From the NCBI GenBank assembly GCA_009788135.1, contig WQSA01000046.1, forward strand, positions 1 through 13,158: 13,158 bases of DNA, given 5' to 3'. This document shows positions 4,955 through 12,294 of the stretch, in pieces (position 1 is the stretch's first letter; each line of letters starts with the position of its first letter). The notes under the pieces are model-generated. The model searched no databases. It had not been told where the DNA came from and was given only the letters and a program-made list of their open reading frames with translations. The position numbers were made by a program, and so were the translations under genes. The stretch is from Candidatus Fibrimonadales bacterium. Lineage in GTDB: Bacteria > Fibrobacterota > Fibrobacteria > Fibrobacterales > Fibrobacteraceae.

Positions 4955-6907
4955 ATGAAGCGTTTTTTTATACTGTTGTTTTTGTTGCAGATCGGGCAAG
5001 CCCAGCAAAGCGAGCATGGGCTTAAAGACGTTTATGCAAACTATTTTCGGATAGGGACATGCTATCCGTATCAGCAAATAAGCGATGCAACGCTGCGCAA
5101 TGTGATTCTGAGGGAATTTAACAGCATTACGCATGAAAACGACTTAAAACCTTATGCTACGATGGTACGGAGCGGTTCCACCAATACCGACATCAAGGTT
5201 CAGCTCAATCAGAACGCAAAGACTGTAATGACCACCTGCGCCACCTACAATATTCCGCTGCGCGGCCACACGCTGGTTTGGCACCAGCAGACTCCAAGCT
5301 GGTTTTTCTTCGCAGATATGCAGAATGGCAATAAAGATGCTCTGGCTACCGTAACGGTTATGAATCAGCGCATGGAGAGCTACATAAAGAATATGTTTGA
5401 ACTTATAAAGAAAGAATTCCCAACGCTGGACCTCTATGCCTACGACGTGGTCAACGAAATTTACGCTAACGACGGCAAAGCTCGCGAAGCGGGTGGAATA
5501 GGGGACGCAGGCAACAATAACAGCACCGACCAGTCTCCATGGGTGCAGATTTACGGGAATAATTCGTTTGCAGACAGCGCTTTTGTTTATGCTCGCAAAC
5601 ATTCTAAATCCATTTACCCAAATATAAAACTGTTCTACAACGATTTTAACGAGTATCACCCAGACGGCAAAAGGGATACCATAGCCGCCATGGCCACAAG
5701 GCTAGGTCCTAAAGGCAAGGGAGTGCTAGACGGAATTGGCATGCAGTCGCATCTGTCAACAAGCTGGCCAGACATGGGCACATACAAAAGCGCGCTTACC
5801 AAGTTTATAGGGGTAGAAGGCGTTGAAATTCACGTAACTGAGCTTGACATAACAGTAGAACACAGCGGCGGTACCGAGGCAAAGCAGACCGAACTTTATG
5901 AGAGCGTGTTCCAGGCTCTGAAGAATGCGAGAGAGGCTGGCGCCAACATAACTTCCGTGTCAATCTGGGGCGTTAGGGATGACTGGAGCTGGCGCAATGA
6001 TAGAAACCCGCTTTTGTTTACTTCAAACTATACCAAGAAACCTGCGTACAACGCTGTGGCAGCGCTTATCCCAGAAAAGAATTGGGGAGACGGCAAGAAT
6101 CCGCAGTTCAATGTGCCCGAACCCGAAGAAGTTAAAGCTGATGAGAACGGCTACTTTTTCTACCACGATTTTGAAGACAACACTACTCAGAAATGGTCTA
6201 GGCGCGGAGATGCCAACCTTGCGAATTCAAATGCGCAAAAGAACAGTGGCAGCCGCTCGCTATACGTGAGCAATCGCAATCAAAACTGGAATGGCGCGAT
6301 ATTCGCCCTGCCCGACCAATTCATTTCCGGTAACGAATACAGTTTCAGCGTAATGGCAAGGCACGATGGCAATGAAGCAAAAACTATGAGCCTCTCGTTC
6401 CAGTACAACAATCCGGCAGGCACGGAGTCTTACGGCAATGTAGCCTCAGCGGAAGTTACGCCTGGCCAGTGGGTGCAAATTTCAAACCAGAGCTACAAGA
6501 TTCCAGAGGGCAGCAATTTCTCCATATACGTAGAGCTAGATGATGGATATACAAGCTTCTACTTTGACGATGCGATGGGCGGAGTGAAGGGTGCTAAAAT
6601 CAATCCAGACGGCACTCCAGGCGATCCACCGCCAACGCCGAGCAGCAGCAGCAGACCGAGCAGTTCTTCTTCAACGAGCAGTTCCTCATTGGGTTCTTCG
6701 TCCAGCAGCAGCGCAGGCTCAACAGGCATTGCCGCAATTTCTCTGGGAACTTTGACAGGGAAGGTGGAAATTTACAACTTGAGAGGAACAAAAGTAGCTA
6801 CCGTTGAAATAGCTCAAGTTTCGCAGCTTGTGAAATTGCCTTTGCCAAACGGAGTGTACTTTGCAAAAGCGCCTGGAATGAGAAATTTTAAGTTTGTGGT
6901 GAGATAG
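4955..6907 (+). CDS. Exported endo-1,4-beta-xylanase, GH10, with CBM4/9/22-like module and C-terminal tail domain
   Basis: Hydrolyses the beta-1,4-xylan backbone with retention of configuration, outside the cell. Order over 650 residues: signal peptide 1-16 (GQA-Q cleavage), GH10 barrel about 22-375, beta-sandwich carbohydrate-binding module about 399-547, Pro/Ser linker 556-588, and a tail at 603-650. GH10 motifs are RGHTLVWHQQTPSWF (103-117), DVVNE with acid/base Glu168, GIGMQSHLS (260-268), HVTELDI with nucleophile Glu296, and SIWGVRDDWSW (336-346). The binding module shows SRSLYVSNRNQNWNG (433-447) and ends in the usual YFDD strand. The tail matches that of the upstream esterase at 24 of 48 positions without gaps, so both enzymes probably use the same export or anchoring route. 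The ATG is set by GGAGG at 4943-4947, which is itself inside a hairpin. The 3' end lies 4 nt from the convergent methyltransferase gene. Confidence 0.96.
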   Translation: MKRFFILLFLLQIGQAQQSEHGLKDVYANYFRIGTCYPYQQISDATLRNVILREFNSITHENDLKPYATMVRSGSTNTDIKVQLNQNAKTVMTTCATYNIPLRGHTLVWHQQTPSWFFFADMQNGNKDALATVTVMNQRMESYIKNMFELIKKEFPTLDLYAYDVVNEIYANDGKAREAGGIGDAGNNNSTDQSPWVQIYGNNSFADSAFVYARKHSKSIYPNIKLFYNDFNEYHPDGKRDTIAAMATRLGPKGKGVLDGIGMQSHLSTSWPDMGTYKSALTKFIGVEGVEIHVTELDITVEHSGGTEAKQTELYESVFQALKNAREAGANITSVSIWGVRDDWSWRNDRNPLLFTSNYTKKPAYNAVAALIPEKNWGDGKNPQFNVPEPEEVKADENGYFFYHDFEDNTTQKWSRRGDANLANSNAQKNSGSRSLYVSNRNQNWNGAIFALPDQFISGNEYSFSVMARHDGNEAKTMSLSFQYNNPAGTESYGNVASAEVTPGQWVQISNQSYKIPEGSNFSIYVELDDGYTSFYFDDAMGGVKGAKINPDGTPGDPPPTPSSSSRPSSSSSTSSSSLGSSSSSSAGSTGIAAISLGTLTGKVEIYNLRGTKVATVEIAQVSQLVKLPLPNGVYFAKAPGMRNFKFVVR

Positions 6908-6911
6908 AAAA

Positions 6912-7850
6912 TTACCCTCTCATCTGCGCAATCTGATAGCTTAGAACCCCGTGCGCAACGGCTACATTCAGCGATTCCAATGCGTTTTCCATTGGAATTT
7001 TCACCCATTCGTCTGCAAGCTCGCTAACTTGCTTGTTTGTGCCGGAACCCTCGTTGCCTATTAATAGCGCTATCTTTTTGGACTGGCGAGAAGTTAAATC
7101 CGTTATGCTCTTCTTTGCGTAAGGCGAGGTTGCCACTATGCAAAAACCTTTTTGCCTTAAAAGAGCAAAACGTTCCTTTAAATCTATGCCCGCTTCAAAT
7201 GGAGTTCTCAAAAAGCAGCCAGAAGAACCTCTCACAACCTTCGGATTAAAAGGGTCCACAGTGCCGCGACCCAAAATAATGCCGTCAACGCCAAAACCAA
7301 CTGCGTTGCGGAAAATAGAACCCAAATTGCCGGGATCTTGAACTCCGTCAATTAAAGTTATAGTATGAGCCGTGTCAAAATTCGGTTTTTCGTTTGCCAT
7401 GCGGCAAACTGCGAAAATTCCCTGACCGCTCACAACTGCGCTAACCAGCTTCATTTGGGCTGGAGTAAGGGAATTTATGCGAAGCTTCGCATCTTTTATT
7501 TTTTGCCGCAAATCATCGTTGTCAAAAGATTCGTCAACATAAATTCCGCTGACCAAATCCTTGTGATACTGCGCTATTTCAGAAACAACTCGCACGCCTT
7601 CTGCCAAAAACATCCCTTCTTTTTCGCGGCCCTTTTCCGTTGCAAGGGATGAAATTGTTTTTAACCAAGGCGGGTCCGCTTCATCGCGCAGTTCACGGGG
7701 TTCGCGAGGCTCGCGCTTTGCAAAAACAGGCTTTTCAGGTTTTTCCAGAGTAGCCTTTTTCTCAGTTCTGCGCGTTCTGTTGGCCCAGGGATTGTCGTCT
7801 TCGTCGTCTGCTGCCGGTTTTGAATAAGTGGTTCTCAATATTTTTTTCAT
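6912..7850 (-). CDS. SpoU/TrmH-family RNA 2'-O-methyltransferase
   Basis: Predicted to transfer a methyl group from S-adenosylmethionine to a ribose 2'-OH of rRNA or tRNA, using a trefoil-knot fold. The 312 residues comprise a charged extension (1-60, rich in Lys, Arg, Glu and Pro, with a REPREPREL run), a SpoU substrate-binding domain (about 62-150, with EGMFLAEGVRVV), and the catalytic domain (about 163-312). Knot motifs are DPGNLGSIFRNAVGFG (172-187, with Asn175 and Arg181), LLIGNEGSG (262-270) and IPMENALESLNVAVAHGV (285-302). The layout resembles RlmB or TsnR-type 23S rRNA enzymes, but the target base cannot be read from the sequence. The start overlaps the gpsA stop as ATGA, so the two are likely translated together. 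Only 4 nt separate its end from that of the xylanase, leaving no room for a terminator. Confidence 0.92.
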   Translation of the reverse strand: MKKILRTTYSKPAADDEDDNPWANRTRRTEKKATLEKPEKPVFAKREPREPRELRDEADPPWLKTISSLATEKGREKEGMFLAEGVRVVSEIAQYHKDLVSGIYVDESFDNDDLRQKIKDAKLRINSLTPAQMKLVSAVVSGQGIFAVCRMANEKPNFDTAHTITLIDGVQDPGNLGSIFRNAVGFGVDGIILGRGTVDPFNPKVVRGSSGCFLRTPFEAGIDLKERFALLRQKGFCIVATSPYAKKSITDLTSRQSKKIALLIGNEGSGTNKQVSELADEWVKIPMENALESLNVAVAHGVLSYQIAQMRG

Positions 7851-8854
7851 TCCGCTTTTAACCCCCTGGCCATCAATTCTTCAATGGCTTCTCTTGGATT
7901 TTTGTTGTTGAAAAGAGTTTCGTAAACTGCATTCACTATGGGCATTTCAATTTCTCTGTTCTTTGCAAGCTCATAAGTGCTACGCGCTGTTGGAACTCCT
8001 TCTGCTACCATTTTCATATTCGATAAAATATCGTTCAAAGTTTTGCCTCTGCCAATCTGCTCGCCAACAAAACGATTTCTGCTGTGTTGCGACATGCAGG
8101 TTACAATTAAATCCCCAATGCCGGCAAGACCGGCGAATGTATGCGAATTTGCACCCAAAGCTTCGCCCAAACGACGAATTTCCGCAAGGCCTCTCGTAAT
8201 TAAGGCGGCCTTTGTGTTATCCCCAACGCCATGCTCTAAACCATCTATAATGCCGCCGGCTATGGCAATCACATTTTTAACGCTGCCGCAAAGCTCAACG
8301 CCAATTATATCATGCGAAGTGTAAACCCTGAGCGATTTGTTGCTAAATGCTTTTTGAACGCTCTTTGCAGAGAGCTCGTTTTTGCTCGCTGCCACTATCG
8401 CTGTGTAAACTTCCCTCGCAACTTCTTCTGCGTGCGTTGGCCCGCTCAGAGCGACCATTTTATCTTCCGAAAGCCATTGCACATGACTCAGAATAACATC
8501 GCTCATCCTTTTTAGCGAATGCTCGGAGATGCCTTTTGTTGCGCTAACCGTTATCGGATTTTTTTCAGGAGCGTGGCATTCTCCAAGCTGCTTGGCCGTG
8601 CTCTCCATAAACTGACTGGGAACAACAAAAATCAGCATCTCGGCCTTGTCTATTGCAACATCCATATCCGTTGAATATTTGAATTCCTCCGGAAGCTTTA
8701 CGCCTGGCAATTTATCTTTATATTCTCTTTCTTTTGTCAAAAGCTCCATCTCTGCAAGCGACGGAGTCCAAAATGAAACATAGTGCCCGTTGCCGTGCAA
8801 AACTTTGCCAAGGGCAAGCCCCCAGCCGCCCGTTCCTAATATGGAGACTTTCAT
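7847..8854 (-). CDS. gpsA: NAD(P)-dependent glycerol-3-phosphate dehydrogenase
   Basis: Reduces dihydroxyacetone phosphate to sn-glycerol-3-phosphate, the backbone precursor of phospholipids, in the cytoplasm. At 335 residues it is of normal length. The N-terminal Rossmann domain has the nucleotide-binding motif ILGTGGWGLALG (5-16). SATKGI (104-109) and LSGPTHAEEVA (136-146) are family blocks. The C-terminal domain carries CGSVKNVIAIAGGIIDG (189-205) with catalytic Lys193, and the signature TFAGLAGIGDLIVTC (239-253) followed by SRNR (258-261). The start gives the standard MKVSILG N-terminus, though no Shine-Dalgarno is evident, and a perfect inverted repeat lies only 7 nt upstream. A lone TATAAT on the minus strand at 8962-8957, inside the divergent gene, could be its -10 box, but no good -35 accompanies it. 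Confidence 0.97.
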   Translation of the reverse strand: MKVSILGTGGWGLALGKVLHGNGHYVSFWTPSLAEMELLTKEREYKDKLPGVKLPEEFKYSTDMDVAIDKAEMLIFVVPSQFMESTAKQLGECHAPEKNPITVSATKGISEHSLKRMSDVILSHVQWLSEDKMVALSGPTHAEEVAREVYTAIVAASKNELSAKSVQKAFSNKSLRVYTSHDIIGVELCGSVKNVIAIAGGIIDGLEHGVGDNTKAALITRGLAEIRRLGEALGANSHTFAGLAGIGDLIVTCMSQHSRNRFVGEQIGRGKTLNDILSNMKMVAEGVPTARSTYELAKNREIEMPIVNAVYETLFNNKNPREAIEELMARGLKAE

Positions 8855-8861
8855 GAGCGGT

Positions 8862-8886
8862 AATGTAGAAAATTGTTTTCTACATT
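8862..8886. promoter_or_regulatory. Perfect 11-bp inverted repeat between divergent gpsA and propeller-protein genes
   Basis: AATGTAGAAAA (8862-8872) and its exact complement (8876-8886) flank a 3-nt TTG centre. It fills most of the 41-nt gap between the two start codons, ending 7 nt from gpsA and 9 nt from the propeller gene. As DNA it could be an operator read by a dimeric regulator. As RNA it would form a hairpin directly in front of either start codon. Neither gene has an evident Shine-Dalgarno. The symmetry is certain; the role is inference. Confidence 0.55.
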
Positions 8887-8895
8887 TACAAACAA

Positions 8896-10833
8896 ATGTT
8901 CCGCATGTTTTTTTTCATGATCGCTGTGGTTCTGGTCTTTGCCAAAGACTGGGAGCATTATACTCGGCAAAATGAAGTTCGCGATGTTGTGCGCACGGAA
9001 AGCGGGACTTTGTGGGCTGCTTTTGCCTGGGGCTTGCAGGAACGCTTTGCAAACAAAACGGAAAACTTTTATATGCCCGGGAACAACAATCTGCAAGCGG
9101 CAGATTTTGTCCAGCTTTTTGAATTGCCTAATGATGATATTATAGCGGTATCAAGAAACGGTATTTTAGTTCGTAAAAATAAAAATTATAAAAATTTTGA
9201 AATTATAAACAACGCTTTCGCAGAAAAGAAACGAAATCTGTTGAATGGCTTGGGAAAAAAAGCAGAAAACATCCTTATCCTTCCGTTTGATGGAGCTATA
9301 GCTTTTTTTGATTATGAACAGAATCGCCCTGTGATAACAATTGAGATGCCAAATATTAAAAGGGTTGCTGTGAGAAATGACAGTATATGGCTGGATTTGG
9401 ATACTAAAGTTTTGACGAGAGCGATAAACTGGAAAAAAATATACGATGACCGTTTTTTAGCAGATATGGATAAATGGGAACCTGTGGACAATATACCTTT
9501 TGAGGAAGATGCAAAGCCAGAATATGTTCCAGGCAATTTGAATTTTCCTTTGGAAAACGCAAGAACAATTGCAGTTTCATCTAGCGGCGAGGTTCTTGCG
9601 TGGGGAAGCGATTTTGATTATCTTTCCAGAATGCAAAACAACCAATGGGGAGAGGCTTTTTTGGCAAATCAAAGCAATTATGGAAATGACATGAAGCTAT
9701 GGGCCCAAAATGTAAAAACTCTGGCATTGCTATCAAACGGGAATTTTGCCATTGGAATGTGGGGGCCAGGTTTTATAGCCTATAATGCAGAGAACAATAA
9801 AACCGGATGGTTTCACTCAACGAATTCAAACAATACCTGCCCAACTCAGCACGGCGATAATGCAAACGGCCATACAATTGTTTTAGGGGCAACTGAGGCG
9901 CCGGATGCTTCGGGTTTTCTTTTTACTTTTTTAAGCGAAGCCAATTACGGACTTGCTTTTGTGGATAATAACGGGCAAATACTGTGCGCAAAAGACGAAA
10001 ATTCTTCTCCAGCGGCATCATCTATAATTTCTCGCAAAAGCGAAAACGGAACTTGGGAAATTTATGCGGCATGGAAGCTATCACGAGATGTCAAAGCTGG
10101 CGGCATAGACTTTTACCTGACTCCTTCAAACAGTTTTTCTCCAAAAATTCAGAAAAAATGGACTACCTCTTTTGAATCTCCAATAGATTTTGCCTTTGAC
10201 AGCAAAGGCGTTTTATGGGCCGTATCTTCTACTCAAATTTTTTATCTCGATAAAGACAACGAATGGAAAGAACCGAGTTCTATTCGCGGGTTTAACGGAG
10301 GTACAATTTCGAGTTTGGAAGCGGATGCCCAAAACGGGCTGTGGATTAGCACTTTGGGCGATGGTGCATACTCATTTTCTCAAAACTCGCCAGATAGCTT
10401 GATTGCAAAACAATATAAGATCAAAGATGGGCTTATGAGCGAAAATGTCTATGACATAGCGATAGATACCATAAAGGGAAAAGTTTATTTTGCGCACAAT
10501 TTAGGGCTTAGCGTCTATTCCACATCGCTTGTTCGCAGCGCTTCCGGTTTTATGCGGAGCGATTCGCGAAAGCCCATAGCTTATCCCAATCCGTATCGCC
10601 CGGGAGTTCACAGCGGCGTAAAAATAAATTATATCAGCGAAAAATCTTCCGTGTATATTCTGGATTCTTCGGGCAAGCGAGTCAGATTGTTCAAAGGAGC
10701 GGATTTGCGAGGCGGAGCGGTTGTTTGGGATGGAAAAAACGAGAGCGGAAAATTTGTAGCTCCTGGATTATATTATTACATAGCCGCAGACGGAAAAAAT
10801 ACTGCTAAGGGTAAAATTCTTGTTGAAAGGTAA
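8896..10833 (+). CDS. Exported beta-propeller-like protein with FlgD/T9SS-like C-terminal domain
   Basis: I do not recognise a named gene. The 645 residues begin with a Phe-rich signal peptide (1-16, cleavage near VFA-K). The body, about 20-550, contains recurring short strands ending in Gly-x-Leu-Trp or similar: SGTLWAAFAWG (36-46), SKGVLWAVSSTQIFYL (436-451), NGLWISTLGDGAYSF (480-494) and GKVYFAHNLGLSVY (528-541). These resemble the blades of two-component-regulator-type propellers. The C-terminal domain (558-645) starts IAYPNPYRPG and ends VVWDGKNESGKFVAPGLYYY (609-628) plus a final strand, as in FlgD-like/T9SS sorting domains. Propeller plus sorting domain recalls PorZ of the type IX system, but that is inference. 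The start is uncertain: there is no Shine-Dalgarno, and in-frame ATGs also occur at 8905 and 8917. Its 3' end overlaps lpxC by 14 nt. Confidence 0.8.
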   Translation: MFRMFFFMIAVVLVFAKDWEHYTRQNEVRDVVRTESGTLWAAFAWGLQERFANKTENFYMPGNNNLQAADFVQLFELPNDDIIAVSRNGILVRKNKNYKNFEIINNAFAEKKRNLLNGLGKKAENILILPFDGAIAFFDYEQNRPVITIEMPNIKRVAVRNDSIWLDLDTKVLTRAINWKKIYDDRFLADMDKWEPVDNIPFEEDAKPEYVPGNLNFPLENARTIAVSSSGEVLAWGSDFDYLSRMQNNQWGEAFLANQSNYGNDMKLWAQNVKTLALLSNGNFAIGMWGPGFIAYNAENNKTGWFHSTNSNNTCPTQHGDNANGHTIVLGATEAPDASGFLFTFLSEANYGLAFVDNNGQILCAKDENSSPAASSIISRKSENGTWEIYAAWKLSRDVKAGGIDFYLTPSNSFSPKIQKKWTTSFESPIDFAFDSKGVLWAVSSTQIFYLDKDNEWKEPSSIRGFNGGTISSLEADAQNGLWISTLGDGAYSFSQNSPDSLIAKQYKIKDGLMSENVYDIAIDTIKGKVYFAHNLGLSVYSTSLVRSASGFMRSDSRKPIAYPNPYRPGVHSGVKINYISEKSSVYILDSSGKRVRLFKGADLRGGAVVWDGKNESGKFVAPGLYYYIAADGKNTAKGKILVER

Positions 10834-11551
10834 AGGCATATCGGGCAGGGAATGCAGTGCATCCATTGAACTGCTGAACATGAATGCAAGCGGAATATGC
10901 TGGTTTCCGAGCGAAAAAGAACCAAAAGATTTCAAGGTTATTTACGAAAACAGAACAACCGTTTTGGTTCACAGCTCAGGGAAAAAGATAACAGGCGTAG
11001 AGCATTTAAGCGCAGCAGCCCTGAATTTTTCAAACTGCGAATTCGCCGTTTATGCAGACGAATTGCCGTTATTGGATGGCAGCGCAAAAATATGGGCAAA
11101 TGAATTAAACAACCTTGCCAATTCTTCAAAAAAAATAACTTTTTTCAATTCAAAAAATATTGAAATAAAAATGGGCAATCGATATTTAAAATTCATAGCA
11201 GGCTCAGAATTGGAAATCCAATACACAATAAACCGATTTGGCCACGAATTCACAGCGCATGCCAAAATCCCAGACGACCTTGAAAAAGTTCTCTCAGCGA
11301 GAACATTCATCTTTGAACAGGAATTGCCAAGCGCAAACCTCTCCGAAGACCTGAAAGGCTGCGGAATTCTCTTGCCGCACGACGAATTGCGCTTTGAAAA
11401 CGAACCAGCATATCACAAAATTCTGGACTTGCTCGGCGATATAAGCGTTTATTCAAACGCACTGCCGCTGGGAAAATTCATAGTGTACAATGGCGGCCAT
11501 GAACTGCATCACACAGCAACAGGTGCTTTAATCGCTGGCCAGGGATCGTAG
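10820..11551 (+). CDS. lpxC: UDP-3-O-acyl-N-acetylglucosamine deacetylase (LpxC), compact form, TTG start
   Basis: Zinc-dependent deacetylase of the committed step of lipid A synthesis, in the cytoplasm. It is 243 residues against about 300 in E. coli, yet every catalytic position I can align is kept: Glu61-His62 in GVEHLSAA, Thr162 in ARTF, His199-Lys200 with Asp203 and Asp207 in HKILDLLGD, and His227 in GGHELHH. LPLLDGSA (82-89) is also typical. The missing length falls at the N-terminus (about 17 residues before the zinc His), between the zinc His and ARTF (about 12), and in the second insert region (about 10). The start is TTG at 10820 with AAGGG 8 nt upstream. A further 12 codons are open upstream, back to a stop at 10781, but contain no ATG, GTG or TTG. 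It overlaps the propeller gene by 14 nt at its 5' end and thyA by 43 nt, tail to tail. Identity is good; the exact start is less sure. Confidence 0.85.
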   Translation: MLKGKGISGRECSASIELLNMNASGICWFPSEKEPKDFKVIYENRTTVLVHSSGKKITGVEHLSAAALNFSNCEFAVYADELPLLDGSAKIWANELNNLANSSKKITFFNSKNIEIKMGNRYLKFIAGSELEIQYTINRFGHEFTAHAKIPDDLEKVLSARTFIFEQELPSANLSEDLKGCGILLPHDELRFENEPAYHKILDLLGDISVYSNALPLGKFIVYNGGHELHHTATGALIAGQGS

Positions 11552-12291
11552 TCTTCCAGCGTAAAATCTTCAAATTTGAATTCAAAAAGATCCTTAACTT
11601 CGGGATTGAGTTTCATTTTCGGCAAAGGCTTTGGCTCTCTTGAAAGCTGCAAGTCTGCCTGTTCAAAGTGATTGTTGTAAAGGTGCAAATCTCCGAATGT
11701 ATGCACATATTCGCCAGGCTCATAGCCAAGCACTTGGCAAAGCATAAGGGTTAGCAGAGCGTAGCTCGCAATGTTGAAGGGAACGCCCAAGAATATATCT
11801 GCGGAGCGTTGGTAAAGCTGGCAGCTCAATTTGTTGTTTGCAACGTAAAATTGAAAAAGGCAATGACAAGGCGGTAAAGCCATTTTATCTATTTCTGCTA
11901 CATTCCAAGCGCAAACTATATGCCTGCGGCTATCTGGATTGTTTTTAAGGGAATTCAGAAGTTCGGAAATCTGATCGACTTTGCCGCCCCAGCTTCGCCA
12001 TTGCGCTCCGTACACAGGTCCCAAATCTCCGTTCTCATTTTGCCACTCGTCCCAGATGGAAACTTTGTGCTCATGCAGAAATTTGGTGTTTGTATCGCCG
12101 CGCAAAAACCAAAGCAGCTCCACGATAATGGATTTCAAATGGACTTTCTTTGTGGTTAAAAGCGGAAAGCCTTTGCTCAGATCAAATCGGATTTGCCGCC
12201 CGAAAACGCTACGCGTTCCAGTGCCCGTACGGTCGCTTTTTTCAGCGCCGCACGCTTTCACTTCGCGCAGCAAATCCAGATAGTTCTGCAC
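11509..12291 (-). CDS. thyA: Thymidylate synthase
   Basis: Converts dUMP and 5,10-methylene-THF to dTMP and dihydrofolate in the cytoplasm. At 260 residues it is close to E. coli ThyA (264). Visible motifs are SDRTGTGTRSVFG (19-31), the WDEW region (80-83), LGPVYGAQWR (90-99), the phosphate-binding SRRH (121-124), the active-site segment LPPCHCLFQFYV (139-150) with nucleophile Cys142, QRSADIFLGVPFNIASYALL (161-180), and the usual C-terminus ending IKAPVAV. The start codon is GTG at 12291; the next residues (QNYLDLLREV) align with the ThyA N-terminus. The preceding gene, fba, stops 3 nt upstream, and no strong Shine-Dalgarno is seen, so coupling to fba is likely. The last 43 nt overlap the end of lpxC on the opposite strand. 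Confidence 0.97.
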   Translation of the reverse strand: MQNYLDLLREVKACGAEKSDRTGTGTRSVFGRQIRFDLSKGFPLLTTKKVHLKSIIVELLWFLRGDTNTKFLHEHKVSIWDEWQNENGDLGPVYGAQWRSWGGKVDQISELLNSLKNNPDSRRHIVCAWNVAEIDKMALPPCHCLFQFYVANNKLSCQLYQRSADIFLGVPFNIASYALLTLMLCQVLGYEPGEYVHTFGDLHLYNNHFEQADLQLSREPKPLPKMKLNPEVKDLFEFKFEDFTLEDYDPWPAIKAPVAV

Positions 12292-12294
12292 TTT

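Noticed and set aside
5144..5659. Open frame of 171 codons on the minus strand inside the GH10 gene
   Set aside because: Antisense to conserved GH10 motifs, no recognisable domain and no promoter seen; treated as chance.
8805..8842. TTGCCA and TAATAT as a promoter for the propeller gene
   Set aside because: The boxes are 26 nt apart, too far for a sigma-70 promoter; no convincing promoter was found for this gene.
10820..11551. Short lpxC as a pseudogene
   Set aside because: All zinc and catalytic residues are kept in order, the frame is intact and codon use looks like its neighbours; shortening falls in the N-terminus and variable inserts.
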